Of a stretch of 27,346 bases of DNA, positions 9,546-15,100 are shown piece after piece. The stretch comes from an uncultured Oscillospiraceae bacterium (GTDB lineage Bacteria; Bacillota; Clostridia; Oscillospirales; Ruminococcaceae), in NCBI GenBank assembly GCA_934446455.1, contig CAKSEE010000039.1, forward strand, positions 1 through 27,346, in the 5' to 3' direction. The translations under genes were made by a program, and so were the position numbers. How positions within the stretch are numbered: position 1 is the stretch's first letter; each line of letters opens with the position of its first letter. A model generated the notes under the pieces. That model was not told the origin of the DNA. It ran no database searches and was given only the letters and a program-made list of their open reading frames with translations.

Positions 9546-10019
9546 TCAGTTGAACATAAATTCCATCGGGGCTATGCTCTCCGTCACAAGCTCCGCCGAA
9601 TACACTCCCGCAGGGAGCACCGCGTCTGTCTGCGCGCCGAATACCCACTCGCCGCGCTGCATTCCTCCGATGTGCAGCACATAGTCCGTAAAAGGCTCTC
9701 CGTCCGCCTGCACAGCCTGCGCGGCAAGCGCCGTCACAGCGTACTCGCCGCCGTTTATGCGCACCGTGCCGCCCTCGGCGTACTGCGCGTCAGCCTCGCT
9801 CACATAGCAGGTGACTGTTGCGCCGTCAGACACGGCGACCGCCTGCACGGTGGTTTCAAGCCTGCCGAATATGCCCCAAACGCATACGCCCGCAAGCAGC
9901 ACAATTACGCCAAGAAGCACAGCCCACGCTGCGGGGCTGCTGACCTTTATGTAATCGTTAAGCTGCTCGGGCGATACTGTCCTGCGGCTGCCGTTGTCGC
10001 GGTATAGCGGTGAACCCAT
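9546..10019 (-). CDS. Short HlyD-like NHLP secretion protein
   Basis: A 157-residue membrane-anchored protein. It has a basic, polar N-terminus (YRDNGSRRTVSPEQLNDYI), one membrane helix (about 37-58, AWAVLLGVIVLLAGVCVWGIFG) and a small beta-rich outer domain (VAVSDGATVTCYVSEADAQY, then VRINGGEYAV). This matches the N-terminal anchor and barrel of NHLP secretion/HlyD-like adaptors. The long coiled-coil hairpin of classical HlyD proteins is missing, as is possible in a Gram-positive cell with no outer membrane. The start at 10019 follows an AAGGAAG site; a TTG further upstream lies before that site and is unlikely. It is the first gene of the exporter operon, 7 bases before the C39 exporter. 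Confidence 0.75.
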   Translation of the reverse strand: MGSPLYRDNGSRRTVSPEQLNDYIKVSSPAAWAVLLGVIVLLAGVCVWGIFGRLETTVQAVAVSDGATVTCYVSEADAQYAEGGTVRINGGEYAVTALAAQAVQADGEPFTDYVLHIGGMQRGEWVFGAQTDAVLPAGVYSAELVTESIAPMEFMFN

Positions 10020-10050
10020 AGCCACGCTTCCTTTCAAAGTTTATTTTACA

Positions 10051-10099
10051 ATTATATCACATTTCTGCCGAATAATCTACATTTTTCTGAAATAATCTA
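10051..10099 (-). promoter_or_regulatory. Promoter of exporter operon with tandem 20-base repeats
   Basis: On the minus strand a consensus TATAAT lies at 10051-10056, about 32 bases before the secretion-protein start. Immediately upstream are two adjacent 20-base imperfect direct repeats (10060-10079 and 10080-10099), each beginning TAGATTATT and ending AATG, about 15 of 20 positions identical. The near repeat covers the -35 position, which is not a consensus hexamer. This suggests activator- or repressor-controlled transcription of exporter and regulator genes. The repeats differ from the GGTTAC pairs found elsewhere in the cluster. Confidence 0.6.
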
Positions 10100-10150
10100 A
10101 GGCAACACCGCACAAAGACCATTTATTGGATTTTGCACGTGTCTTGCCCT
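10099..10150. repeat. 52-base imperfect inverted repeat
   Basis: The ends AAGGCAA (10099-10105) and TTGCCCT (10144-10150) are near-inverted copies. The next inner bases (ACACCGCACAAAG against TTTTGCACGTGT) also partly pair. It lies between the end of the small precursor gene and the exporter promoter. It may act as a hairpin that separates precursor from exporter transcription, or be a small mobile-type repeat. No T-run follows, so it is not a typical terminator. Confidence 0.4.
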
Positions 10151-10159
10151 AAACGGCGC

Positions 10160-10378
10160 CTATTTTCTTCTTACCTTGTTTTCGTCGTACCAGCGGCGCA
10201 TTTTCACCGCGCCGCAATTCGTGCAAATAACGCTTGCACCGTCAGGTGAGAGCCGCCATTGCGTGTCAAGCTCGCAGCCGCTGCACGGACACAGATATTC
10301 CTCGTGCGCGCCAATGCCGCCCGATACGCCCCCAAGGGCGCTGTCGTCAAGCTCGCGTGAGCTTTTGTTTTCGTCCAT
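10160..10378 (-). CDS. Small precursor peptide with GG-type leader and CxxC core
   Basis: A 72-residue peptide with a GGAGG site 7 bases before its ATG. The first 21 residues are a short acidic leader ending ELDDSALGGVSGG, which resembles the last part of the neighbouring Nif11-type leaders but lacks their helical body. The remainder contains CPCSGC and CTNC, four to five Cys in two CxxC-like pairs about 20 residues apart, then a basic tail. This is either a fourth exported substrate of the cluster or a small zinc-ribbon protein that copies the leader signal. The C39 exporter downstream would be expected to cut after SGG. I do not recognise the core family. Confidence 0.7.
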   Translation of the reverse strand: MDENKSSRELDDSALGGVSGGIGAHEEYLCPCSGCELDTQWRLSPDGASVICTNCGAVKMRRWYDENKVRRK

Positions 10379-10429
10379 GGTCTGTCCTCCCTCCTGCAGT
10401 GCAGCTATGTGCGTAAGTCCGCGGAATTA

Positions 10430-10864
10430 TTACTGCTTGTAAAGCTTGCAGACGCACTTCTGCCCGTAGCTCATCATGTTGTTGCAGTTGCCGCAGTTCA
10501 CCTTATTGCGGCAGCCCGAACACAGGTAGCCGCTGCTGCCCATGCCCTGATTGCGAAGCCCTCCGCCGCAGGATCTGCAAACGAACCTCTTGCACTTTGC
10601 GTCGGGCGTTACTACCTGATAGCCGTTGTAATACTCCGGACCGCCGCAGATTCCGCCCGCCGCAACGTCGTCAAGCTCGTCGTCGGACAGCTCGCCGCTT
10701 GCTTCGCGCCCCGCAAGGAACGCTTCCGCCTCCTCAACGGAAGCCGCGCACTCGTGCGCGCGCAGAAATTCCGCTGCCGTGCCATTATCGCGCGCCGCTT
10801 TGTATTCCTGCATAAGCGCGCCGTCCGCCTTGACCTCGCTGTAAAGCTCTTCTAATGTTTTCAT
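10430..10864 (-). CDS. Nif11-leader Cys-rich RiPP precursor (copy 1)
   Basis: A 144-residue precursor with an AAGGAGG site 5 bases before ATG. Residues 1-71 form a Nif11-like leader: an amphipathic helical body (MKTLEELYSEVKADGAL..., FLRAHECAA) and the acidic signal GELSDDELDDVAAGG, with probable cleavage after Gly70-Gly71. The predicted core (72-144) has ten Cys (73, 91, 96, 99, 115, 118, 124, 127, 137, 139), mostly in CxxC spacing, and is rich in Gly, Asn and Lys. The leader is nearly the same as in the next two upstream genes, while the core differs. Nif11 leaders guide modifying enzymes and NHLP exporters, and both are encoded here. The modification is unknown; Cys-derived thioether links by the radical SAM enzyme are one possibility. 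Metal binding by the unmodified core is another. Confidence 0.85.
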   Translation of the reverse strand: MKTLEELYSEVKADGALMQEYKAARDNGTAAEFLRAHECAASVEEAEAFLAGREASGELSDDELDDVAAGGICGGPEYYNGYQVVTPDAKCKRFVCRSCGGGLRNQGMGSSGYLCSGCRNKVNCGNCNNMMSYGQKCVCKLYKQ

Positions 10865-10929
10865 TGCGTCCTCCTTATTATTACGCTCAGATTGCCGCAG
10901 CGCAGCCTGTAAACCGCCCTGCCGCGTCG

Positions 10930-11376
10930 TCAGTTATTGTAGCGGGCGGGATTCATGCACAGTCCGCCGAAATAGTGCCGGCATTCGCTGCACCTTTCCT
11001 CAACGCTCACGATAATGTTCACGCCGTCCTCGGGGCTTATGGTGTGCTTCGCCCTGTCGTGCCTTTTGCCTGCCCCGCTGCCGCAGAGATAGCACGTCCA
11101 TTTTTCGCACTTGTTTGAGGGCAGCACTCTCGGTCTGCCGTTCTTGTACAGCGTCCCGCACTTTTTGCCCGCCGCAACGTCGTCAAGCTCGTCGTCGGAC
11201 AGCTCGCCGCTTGTTCCGTGCGCTGAAAGAAACGCGTTTACCTCGTCCCCGGTTGCCGCGCACTCGTGCGCGCGCAGAAACTCCGCTACCTTTCCGTTAT
11301 CGCACGCCGCTTTGTACTCCTGCATAAGCGCGCCGTCCGCCTTTACCTCAATATAAAGCTCCTCCAATGTTTTCAT
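10930..11376 (-). CDS. Nif11-leader Cys-rich RiPP precursor (copy 2)
   Basis: A 148-residue precursor preceded by a GGGAGG site. Its leader (1-70) is almost identical to copy 1, with GELSDDELDDVAAG, but continues with Lys-Lys instead of Gly, so the exporter would have to cut after AG or AGK. The core (about 71-148) contains seven Cys (73, 90, 95, 98, 129, 132, 140) in the pattern C..., CxxxxCxxC, CxxC, C. It shares with copy 3 the stretches KKCGT.Y.NGRP, C..W.CYLCG and the C-terminal PAR.NN. A Lys/His/Arg-rich middle (KRHDRAKH) separates the Cys groups. It lies 12 bases after copy 3, and both genes are probably read from the promoter at 11873-11906. Confidence 0.85.
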   Translation of the reverse strand: MKTLEELYIEVKADGALMQEYKAACDNGKVAEFLRAHECAATGDEVNAFLSAHGTSGELSDDELDDVAAGKKCGTLYKNGRPRVLPSNKCEKWTCYLCGSGAGKRHDRAKHTISPEDGVNIIVSVEERCSECRHYFGGLCMNPARYNN

Positions 11377-11388
11377 AGCGTCCTCCCG

Positions 11389-11841
11389 TCAGTTGTTGCG
11401 GCGCGCAGGATGTTCGCATAAATAAAGCGCGCCCGAAAGCTTGTAGTATTTGCAGGTATTGCAGCAATGTCCGCTGACATAACCCGGGGTATGCGTGTTT
11501 TTGTGCTTTTCGCGGCGGCTGCATCCGCACAGGTAGCACCTCCAGCGGTCGCAGGAATTGAGCGCGGTAACAACGGGTCTGCCGTTGTGATATATCGTGC
11601 CGCACTTCTTGCCTGCGGCTACGTCGTCAAGCTCGTCGTCGGACAGCTCGCCGCTTGCGCGCTCGCCGAAATCATCGCCGCCCGCGGTTTCTATGAACTG
11701 AGCAAGCTCCTCTGCGGCAGCGTCGCAGCCGTGCGCCCTGAGGAAGTCCTCCGCCCTGCCGCTGACTGCGGCTTCTATGTACTCGCTTTTAAGCGAATCG
11801 TCCGCCATTACCTCGCGGTAAAGCTCATCAAGTGTTTTCAT
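11389..11841 (-). CDS. Nif11-leader Cys-rich RiPP precursor (copy 3, promoter-proximal)
   Basis: A 150-residue precursor with a GGAGG site 7 bases before ATG, the first gene after the precursor promoter. The leader (1-77) is a more diverged Nif11-like helix (MKTLDELYREVMADDSL, FLRAHGCDAAAEEL) with a short insertion (ETAGGDDFGERA) before the shared signal SGELSDDELDDVAAG, then Lys-Lys. The core has nine Cys (80, 97, 102, 105, 107, 126, 127, 130, 142). It aligns with copy 2 over KKCGT.Y.NGRPVV, C.RW.CYLCG, C..C.YY and the end PARRNN. The conserved core frame with variable residues between Cys suggests that copies 2 and 3 give related products, copy 1 a different one. Confidence 0.85.
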   Translation of the reverse strand: MKTLDELYREVMADDSLKSEYIEAAVSGRAEDFLRAHGCDAAAEELAQFIETAGGDDFGERASGELSDDELDDVAAGKKCGTIYHNGRPVVTALNSCDRWRCYLCGCSRREKHKNTHTPGYVSGHCCNTCKYYKLSGALYLCEHPARRNN

Positions 11842-11872
11842 AGAATTACCTCCAAATTTATTTGATGAGGAT

Positions 11873-11906
11873 ATATTACCATATTCTGTGTAACCAAACC
11901 GTAACC
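11873..11906 (-). promoter_or_regulatory. Precursor promoter with GGTTAC direct repeats (putative SARP operator)
   Basis: Read on the minus strand, two GGTTAC hexamers (11901-11906 and 11890-11895) lie 11 bases apart. They are followed, after exactly 11 bases, by a -10 box TAATAT (11873-11878), with the precursor ATG about 32 bases further on. No consensus -35 is present; the repeats straddle that position. SARP regulators are known to bind direct repeats with an 11-base period just upstream of -10. The same arrangement occurs before the maturase gene. Confidence 0.75.
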
Positions 11907-11908
11907 GA

Positions 11909-13291
11909 TTATTTTATCGGCGTGAGATTTTCCCACCCGTCAAGCGCCTGCGCGAGCTTTTCGTTCCAGCCCTCCTCCCAGAAAAGGCACTTCGAGGGGT
12001 CCGCGCCGAGCTTGTCGCCCGTCATTGCAAGCGCCACCGCGCGGCAGCCGCCGCAGCAGTATTCAAAATGGCGGCACGAGCCGCACTTGCCGTTATTTTC
12101 GCGCAGTGTGCCGACGGTAGTGCAGACCTCGTCCATATACCTGCCCGCGCGCAGTATCTCGCGCAGCGGGGTCGTCTTAAGGTCGCCGAGAACGTCGCCG
12201 TGCTGCTCGTAATAGCCCGACATCTGGTGACACGGGTACACCCTGCCGTTTGCGCCCACCGCTATCATGCCGCGGTTTGAGGTGCACACGGGCAGGCTCG
12301 CGCGGTATTCGCCGCAGCAGCATTCAACAGCCGCCATAGCGTATCTCCTGCCCGTCGGGAAGAACGACCCGAGCTGCCATATCGTCATTGCCATGCCGTG
12401 ATCCTCCGCAGCGTATTCCCGCAGAAGCTCCGCCATTTCCCCGTAATACTCGGAAAGCTCAAGCGTGGCGCCGTTCGCGTTCTCAACCCACCTCGGCGAC
12501 TCTGTGGTGCGGATAATGCGCATCTCGCCGACGCCCATTTTGTCGAGAAGCCGCGCCGTATCGAGCATGGAGCCGACATTCCGCCTGTGAACGTTGGTCT
12601 GCACCTTAACGGGAAAGCCGTTTTCGACGCAGAGCGCTATCGCGCGCAGCGCGTCCTGCTCGGCGTTCTTGCGGCAGCGCAGCCAGTCATGGTGTCCCAC
12701 GCCGTCAAACGAAATCTTCATAAGCGGCACGCAGCCAAGCGCTTTCATGCGCTCAAGCGCCTGCTGCGTAAGGAACGAGCCGTTGGTGTTGAGCTCGTAC
12801 ACATACATTCCGCGCTCGTATATTCCCTCGAGTATCTCGAAGAAATTCCTGTGCAGCATAGGCTCGCCGCCCGTTATCGTAAAGCCGTTTATGCCGCACG
12901 CCTGCGCCTGGTCGAGCAGCCGCAGCGCCTCGGGCAGCGCCCACTCGCTCTGGAGCGGCGCGTTGTCGGCAGCGTTGAAGCAGTGACGGCAGTTGTAGTT
13001 GCACCGCCCGGTTATCATCAGGTTCATTGCGGGGAAGTAGCGGTTTTCGCACTTCATGTTCTGCCACGGGGAAAGCTTCGCTCCCTTTTCGCACGGGCGC
13101 ACCATTCCGCGCTCCGTAAGCTCCCGCAGAAGCTCGCTTTCGGGGATATCCCGGCTGCCGTCGCAGCGGGAGAGCAGCTCGTATTCCGCCTTTGTAAGGC
13201 GCTTTGCGTCGCGCTCGTGCCTTACGTAGTACGCGTAGGGGGTGCGTTCCCACGAACGCAGGGCTATGTTTTCGTCAAGTATGCAATACAT
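11909..13291 (-). CDS. Radical SAM/SPASM peptide maturase
   Basis: A 460-residue enzyme. I chose the ATG at 13291 because a GAGG site lies 8 bases upstream and the GGTTAC promoter lies just before it; the longer frame would contain that promoter. Residues 1-70 resemble a small winged-helix, PqqD-like peptide-recognition part (LTKAEYELLSRCDG...LTERGMV). The radical SAM core begins at about 88, with Cys97, Cys101 and Cys104 (CNYNCRHC) for the SAM-binding 4Fe-4S cluster, followed by TITGGEP-type and TNG motifs. The C-terminal part (about 335-440) is rich in Cys (ECCCGE, PCHQ, CGSCRHFEYCCGGCRA, SKC), as in SPASM domains that bind extra clusters. Such enzymes install thioether or other C-linked bonds in RiPPs. 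Position and shared promoter type point to the three Nif11-leader peptides as substrates. Confidence 0.9.
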   Translation of the reverse strand: MYCILDENIALRSWERTPYAYYVRHERDAKRLTKAEYELLSRCDGSRDIPESELLRELTERGMVRPCEKGAKLSPWQNMKCENRYFPAMNLMITGRCNYNCRHCFNAADNAPLQSEWALPEALRLLDQAQACGINGFTITGGEPMLHRNFFEILEGIYERGMYVYELNTNGSFLTQQALERMKALGCVPLMKISFDGVGHHDWLRCRKNAEQDALRAIALCVENGFPVKVQTNVHRRNVGSMLDTARLLDKMGVGEMRIIRTTESPRWVENANGATLELSEYYGEMAELLREYAAEDHGMAMTIWQLGSFFPTGRRYAMAAVECCCGEYRASLPVCTSNRGMIAVGANGRVYPCHQMSGYYEQHGDVLGDLKTTPLREILRAGRYMDEVCTTVGTLRENNGKCGSCRHFEYCCGGCRAVALAMTGDKLGADPSKCLFWEEGWNEKLAQALDGWENLTPIK

Positions 13292-13322
13292 TGCGCAGAC
13301 CTCGCTTTGTTGTAGTGAACGT

Positions 13323-13356
13323 ATTATCGCATACGCGGCGTAACCAAAGCGTAACC
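13323..13356 (-). promoter_or_regulatory. Maturase promoter with GGTTAC direct repeats (putative SARP operator)
   Basis: On the minus strand, GGTTAC at 13351-13356 and again at 13340-13345 (11-base period) precede, after exactly 11 bases, the -10 box GATAAT (13323-13328). The maturase ATG is about 32 bases downstream. Sequence between the repeats is GCTTT here and GGTTT at the precursor promoter. No consensus -35 is visible, which fits activator dependence. Confidence 0.75.
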
Positions 13357-13396
13357 GCCCGCGCCGTGCGGCAAAAATCCGCATTAAAACGCCGAA

Positions 13397-13426
13397 AGCG
13401 CTCCCTGCCATACAGCAGGGAGCGCT
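13397..13426 (-). terminator. Strong 12-bp hairpin, terminator or attenuator
   Basis: AGCGCTCCCTGC (13397-13408) pairs perfectly with 13415-13426 around a 6-base loop. On the minus strand it is followed by TTTCGGCGTTTT, a broken T-run, so it probably ends transcripts started at the promoter 13501-13529 or coming from the gene at 13570-14805. It lies just before the maturase promoter and would insulate it. Confidence 0.6.
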
Positions 13427-13500
13427 CCCGTGTAAAGGAGATTTTCGCCGCATAATGCAGCGTGCGGACATCATGAGTTGTGCGGTTTCCCGACATAACT

Positions 13501-13529
13501 ATGATACCACACGCAGCGTGGAAAGTCAA
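13501..13529 (-). promoter_or_regulatory. Sigma-A-like promoter facing the maturase
   Basis: On the minus strand TTGACT (13524-13529) and TATCAT (13501-13506) are separated by 17 bases. The transcript would begin near 13494 and meet the strong hairpin (13397-13426) after about 70-100 bases. No gene with a ribosome site lies between, so it would make a short untranslated RNA, or read through into the maturase. Confidence 0.55.
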
Positions 13530-13569
13530 TGTTTTTATGTAGCGTTACAGGCACACTTTCGCAGAATCC

Positions 13570-14805
13570 TTATTCAAAGCCGAAATTTCTGCCCGCCTCT
13601 ACAAGCACGTCCGCAGCGGAAACAGGGTGCTCCTCCCACGCGTAGGAAACGGTGATCACGGGGTTTTCGACAACGCTTACGCGGCTGCGCAGGGCGCGCG
13701 CGCAGCTTTCCACCTGCGCGCGCGGACAGCCTGTGAACACCGCCGCGTAAACGCCCTCGCCCAGTACATAGCAGTTATCCGCGCCGAAATGGTCCTTGAT
13801 TATCCACACCGGCGAGAACATACGCACCGAATCCTCCACAGGGCGGGAGCATATCAGCACAATGCCCAGCGACCCGCGCCTGCCGCCGTCGTACTGCCCG
13901 ATAAGCTCGCGCAGATGTTCGCCGTTCCAGAGCCCCGAATCGTCGTCGTGCGTAAAGTTCCTGCGGGAAATGCCCTCACGCACGCCTGCTGCGGCAGGTT
14001 CGGCGCCAAGCGTGCGCACATAAAGCATGGCGGTCTGCGACTCGCGCAGGGGCGACGGGACAAGCACCATTTCGGCGCGCTCATAGCCGTGCGCGCACGC
14101 CCTGCGGTATCTGAGGCTCGGCGTTTCTCCCCGCTCAAAAAGAGTGCGGCAAAGCTCCTCTGCGTCAGTAAAAGCCCTGAATGCTTTCCTGTCCGCCTCG
14201 TGTACTCCGCCGTTTTCCTCAAATATCCTGAACCACTCCGTGAGCGTTGCTCCCTGCCAGTCCAGCCCCTCGACCTCGCTGCTGCTCACCTTGACTATCT
14301 GTACAGAATCGTCCTGCATATTCACCTTAAGTATTTTGCAGTACCGGCTCATGTCGTCGCCGGCTCTGCCGCCCCTGAACGGCTGCGTGGCGTCCTTAAG
14401 GCAGAAAAAGCCCCATGGAGTCTGCTCGGTTATGCCGTTGGGCATAGTAACCCTCACGTTCTGCCAGACATAGCTCTCCGCCGGTCGGCACCTGAGCGCA
14501 GTAAGCATGACCAGTCGCTTGCTCTCGAGCCGCCCCTCCTTAAAATCGCGCATTACAAGGCGCGTATAGGTCTCCGCGTCCTCGGGATGCAGGAATCCTA
14601 TCTCCGCAAGCCGCCTTACAAAGCCGCTGAAGCGCTTTTCACGCGTTGCTTTTTCGGTTTCCTGCGCATAGATATTGCGTATTATCCTGTACTCGCCCGT
14701 GTAAAAGTTCGTCATTATAACCATGCTGCACTTTTCGGGGCGTATGCTCATAGAATCGCTTGTTGCCGTAGACCATGTAAGGTTGTCAGTTTCTGCCAAA
14801 ATCAT
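13570..14805 (-). CDS. PAS-like protein with degenerate GGDEF-like C-terminal domain
   Basis: A 411-residue soluble protein with no membrane segment, preceded by an AAAGGAAG site and a near-perfect promoter. Residues about 28-125 and about 145-270 look like two PAS-type sensory units (FYTGEYRIIRNIYAQE...GFLHPED; then KILKVNMQDDSVQIVKV...WFRIFEENGGVHEADR). Residues about 285-411 resemble a GGDEF fold: DDDSGLWN (287-294) replaces the usual DxLTGLYN, and LGEGVYAAVF (348-357) sits where the GGDEF/GGEEF active site should be. If this reading is right, cyclic di-GMP synthesis is unlikely and the domain would act as a sensor or effector. It ends about 280 bases before the maturase and has its own promoter, so its link with the peptide cluster is uncertain. 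Confidence 0.55.
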   Translation of the reverse strand: MILAETDNLTWSTATSDSMSIRPEKCSMVIMTNFYTGEYRIIRNIYAQETEKATREKRFSGFVRRLAEIGFLHPEDAETYTRLVMRDFKEGRLESKRLVMLTALRCRPAESYVWQNVRVTMPNGITEQTPWGFFCLKDATQPFRGGRAGDDMSRYCKILKVNMQDDSVQIVKVSSSEVEGLDWQGATLTEWFRIFEENGGVHEADRKAFRAFTDAEELCRTLFERGETPSLRYRRACAHGYERAEMVLVPSPLRESQTAMLYVRTLGAEPAAAGVREGISRRNFTHDDDSGLWNGEHLRELIGQYDGGRRGSLGIVLICSRPVEDSVRMFSPVWIIKDHFGADNCYVLGEGVYAAVFTGCPRAQVESCARALRSRVSVVENPVITVSYAWEEHPVSAADVLVEAGRNFGFE

Positions 14806-14887
14806 TTCTTCCTTTCCGCTTCATGTTATAAATTATTCGCGCCAGCGCGGAAAGGGTCGCGTTTTACTCTTTTCGGTTGACATTTGT

Positions 14888-14916
14888 ATTATACAACAAA
14901 TTGAGATAAAAGTCAA
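14888..14916 (-). promoter_or_regulatory. Sigma-A promoter of the PAS/GGDEF-like gene
   Basis: On the minus strand TTGACT (14911-14916) and TATAAT (14888-14893) are 17 bases apart. An inverted pair, CGGTTGAC at 14874-14881 and GTCAACCG at 14912-14919, brackets the promoter, one arm overlapping the -35 and the other near the transcript start. This could be an operator. Confidence 0.7.
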
Positions 14917-15023
14917 CCGCCAAAAACCACCCTTAACGGAATCTTAACGCCGAACGGAGCGCTTAAGAATGCGTCAGGCATACGCTGCGGACACTTAATT
15001 GCGGAATATTTCCCCAAAAGCTA

Positions 15024-15052
15024 TTGACGAACCCGCCCTAATATGCTAAAAT
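15024..15052 (+). promoter_or_regulatory. Promoter of the GH74-like lipoprotein gene
   Basis: TTGACG (15024-15029) and TAAAAT (15047-15052) with a 17-base spacer lie about 50 bases before the ATG. The gene has a GGAGG ribosome site at 15091-15095. Confidence 0.65.
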
Positions 15053-15100
15053 GAAAACGTATACACAAACGGCATATCCCAAAACAATCAGGAGGACAAC

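Noticed and set aside
13292..13474. N-terminal extension of the radical SAM protein to 13474
   Set aside because: It would run through the hairpin and the GGTTAC promoter. The ATG at 13291 has a proper ribosome site and begins the recognisable protein.
13275..13529. 84-codon open frame upstream of the maturase
   Set aside because: It starts within the promoter region, lacks a ribosome site, includes the hairpin arms and has no recognisable features.
14446..14451. Single GTAACC inside the PAS/GGDEF-like gene as another SARP site
   Set aside because: It is a single hexamer in coding sequence with no second repeat at 11 bases and no -10 box.
13627..14880. Open frame of 417 codons antisense to the PAS/GGDEF-like gene
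   Set aside because: It overlaps the promoter and the whole sense gene, with His/Arg/Ala-rich shadow composition.
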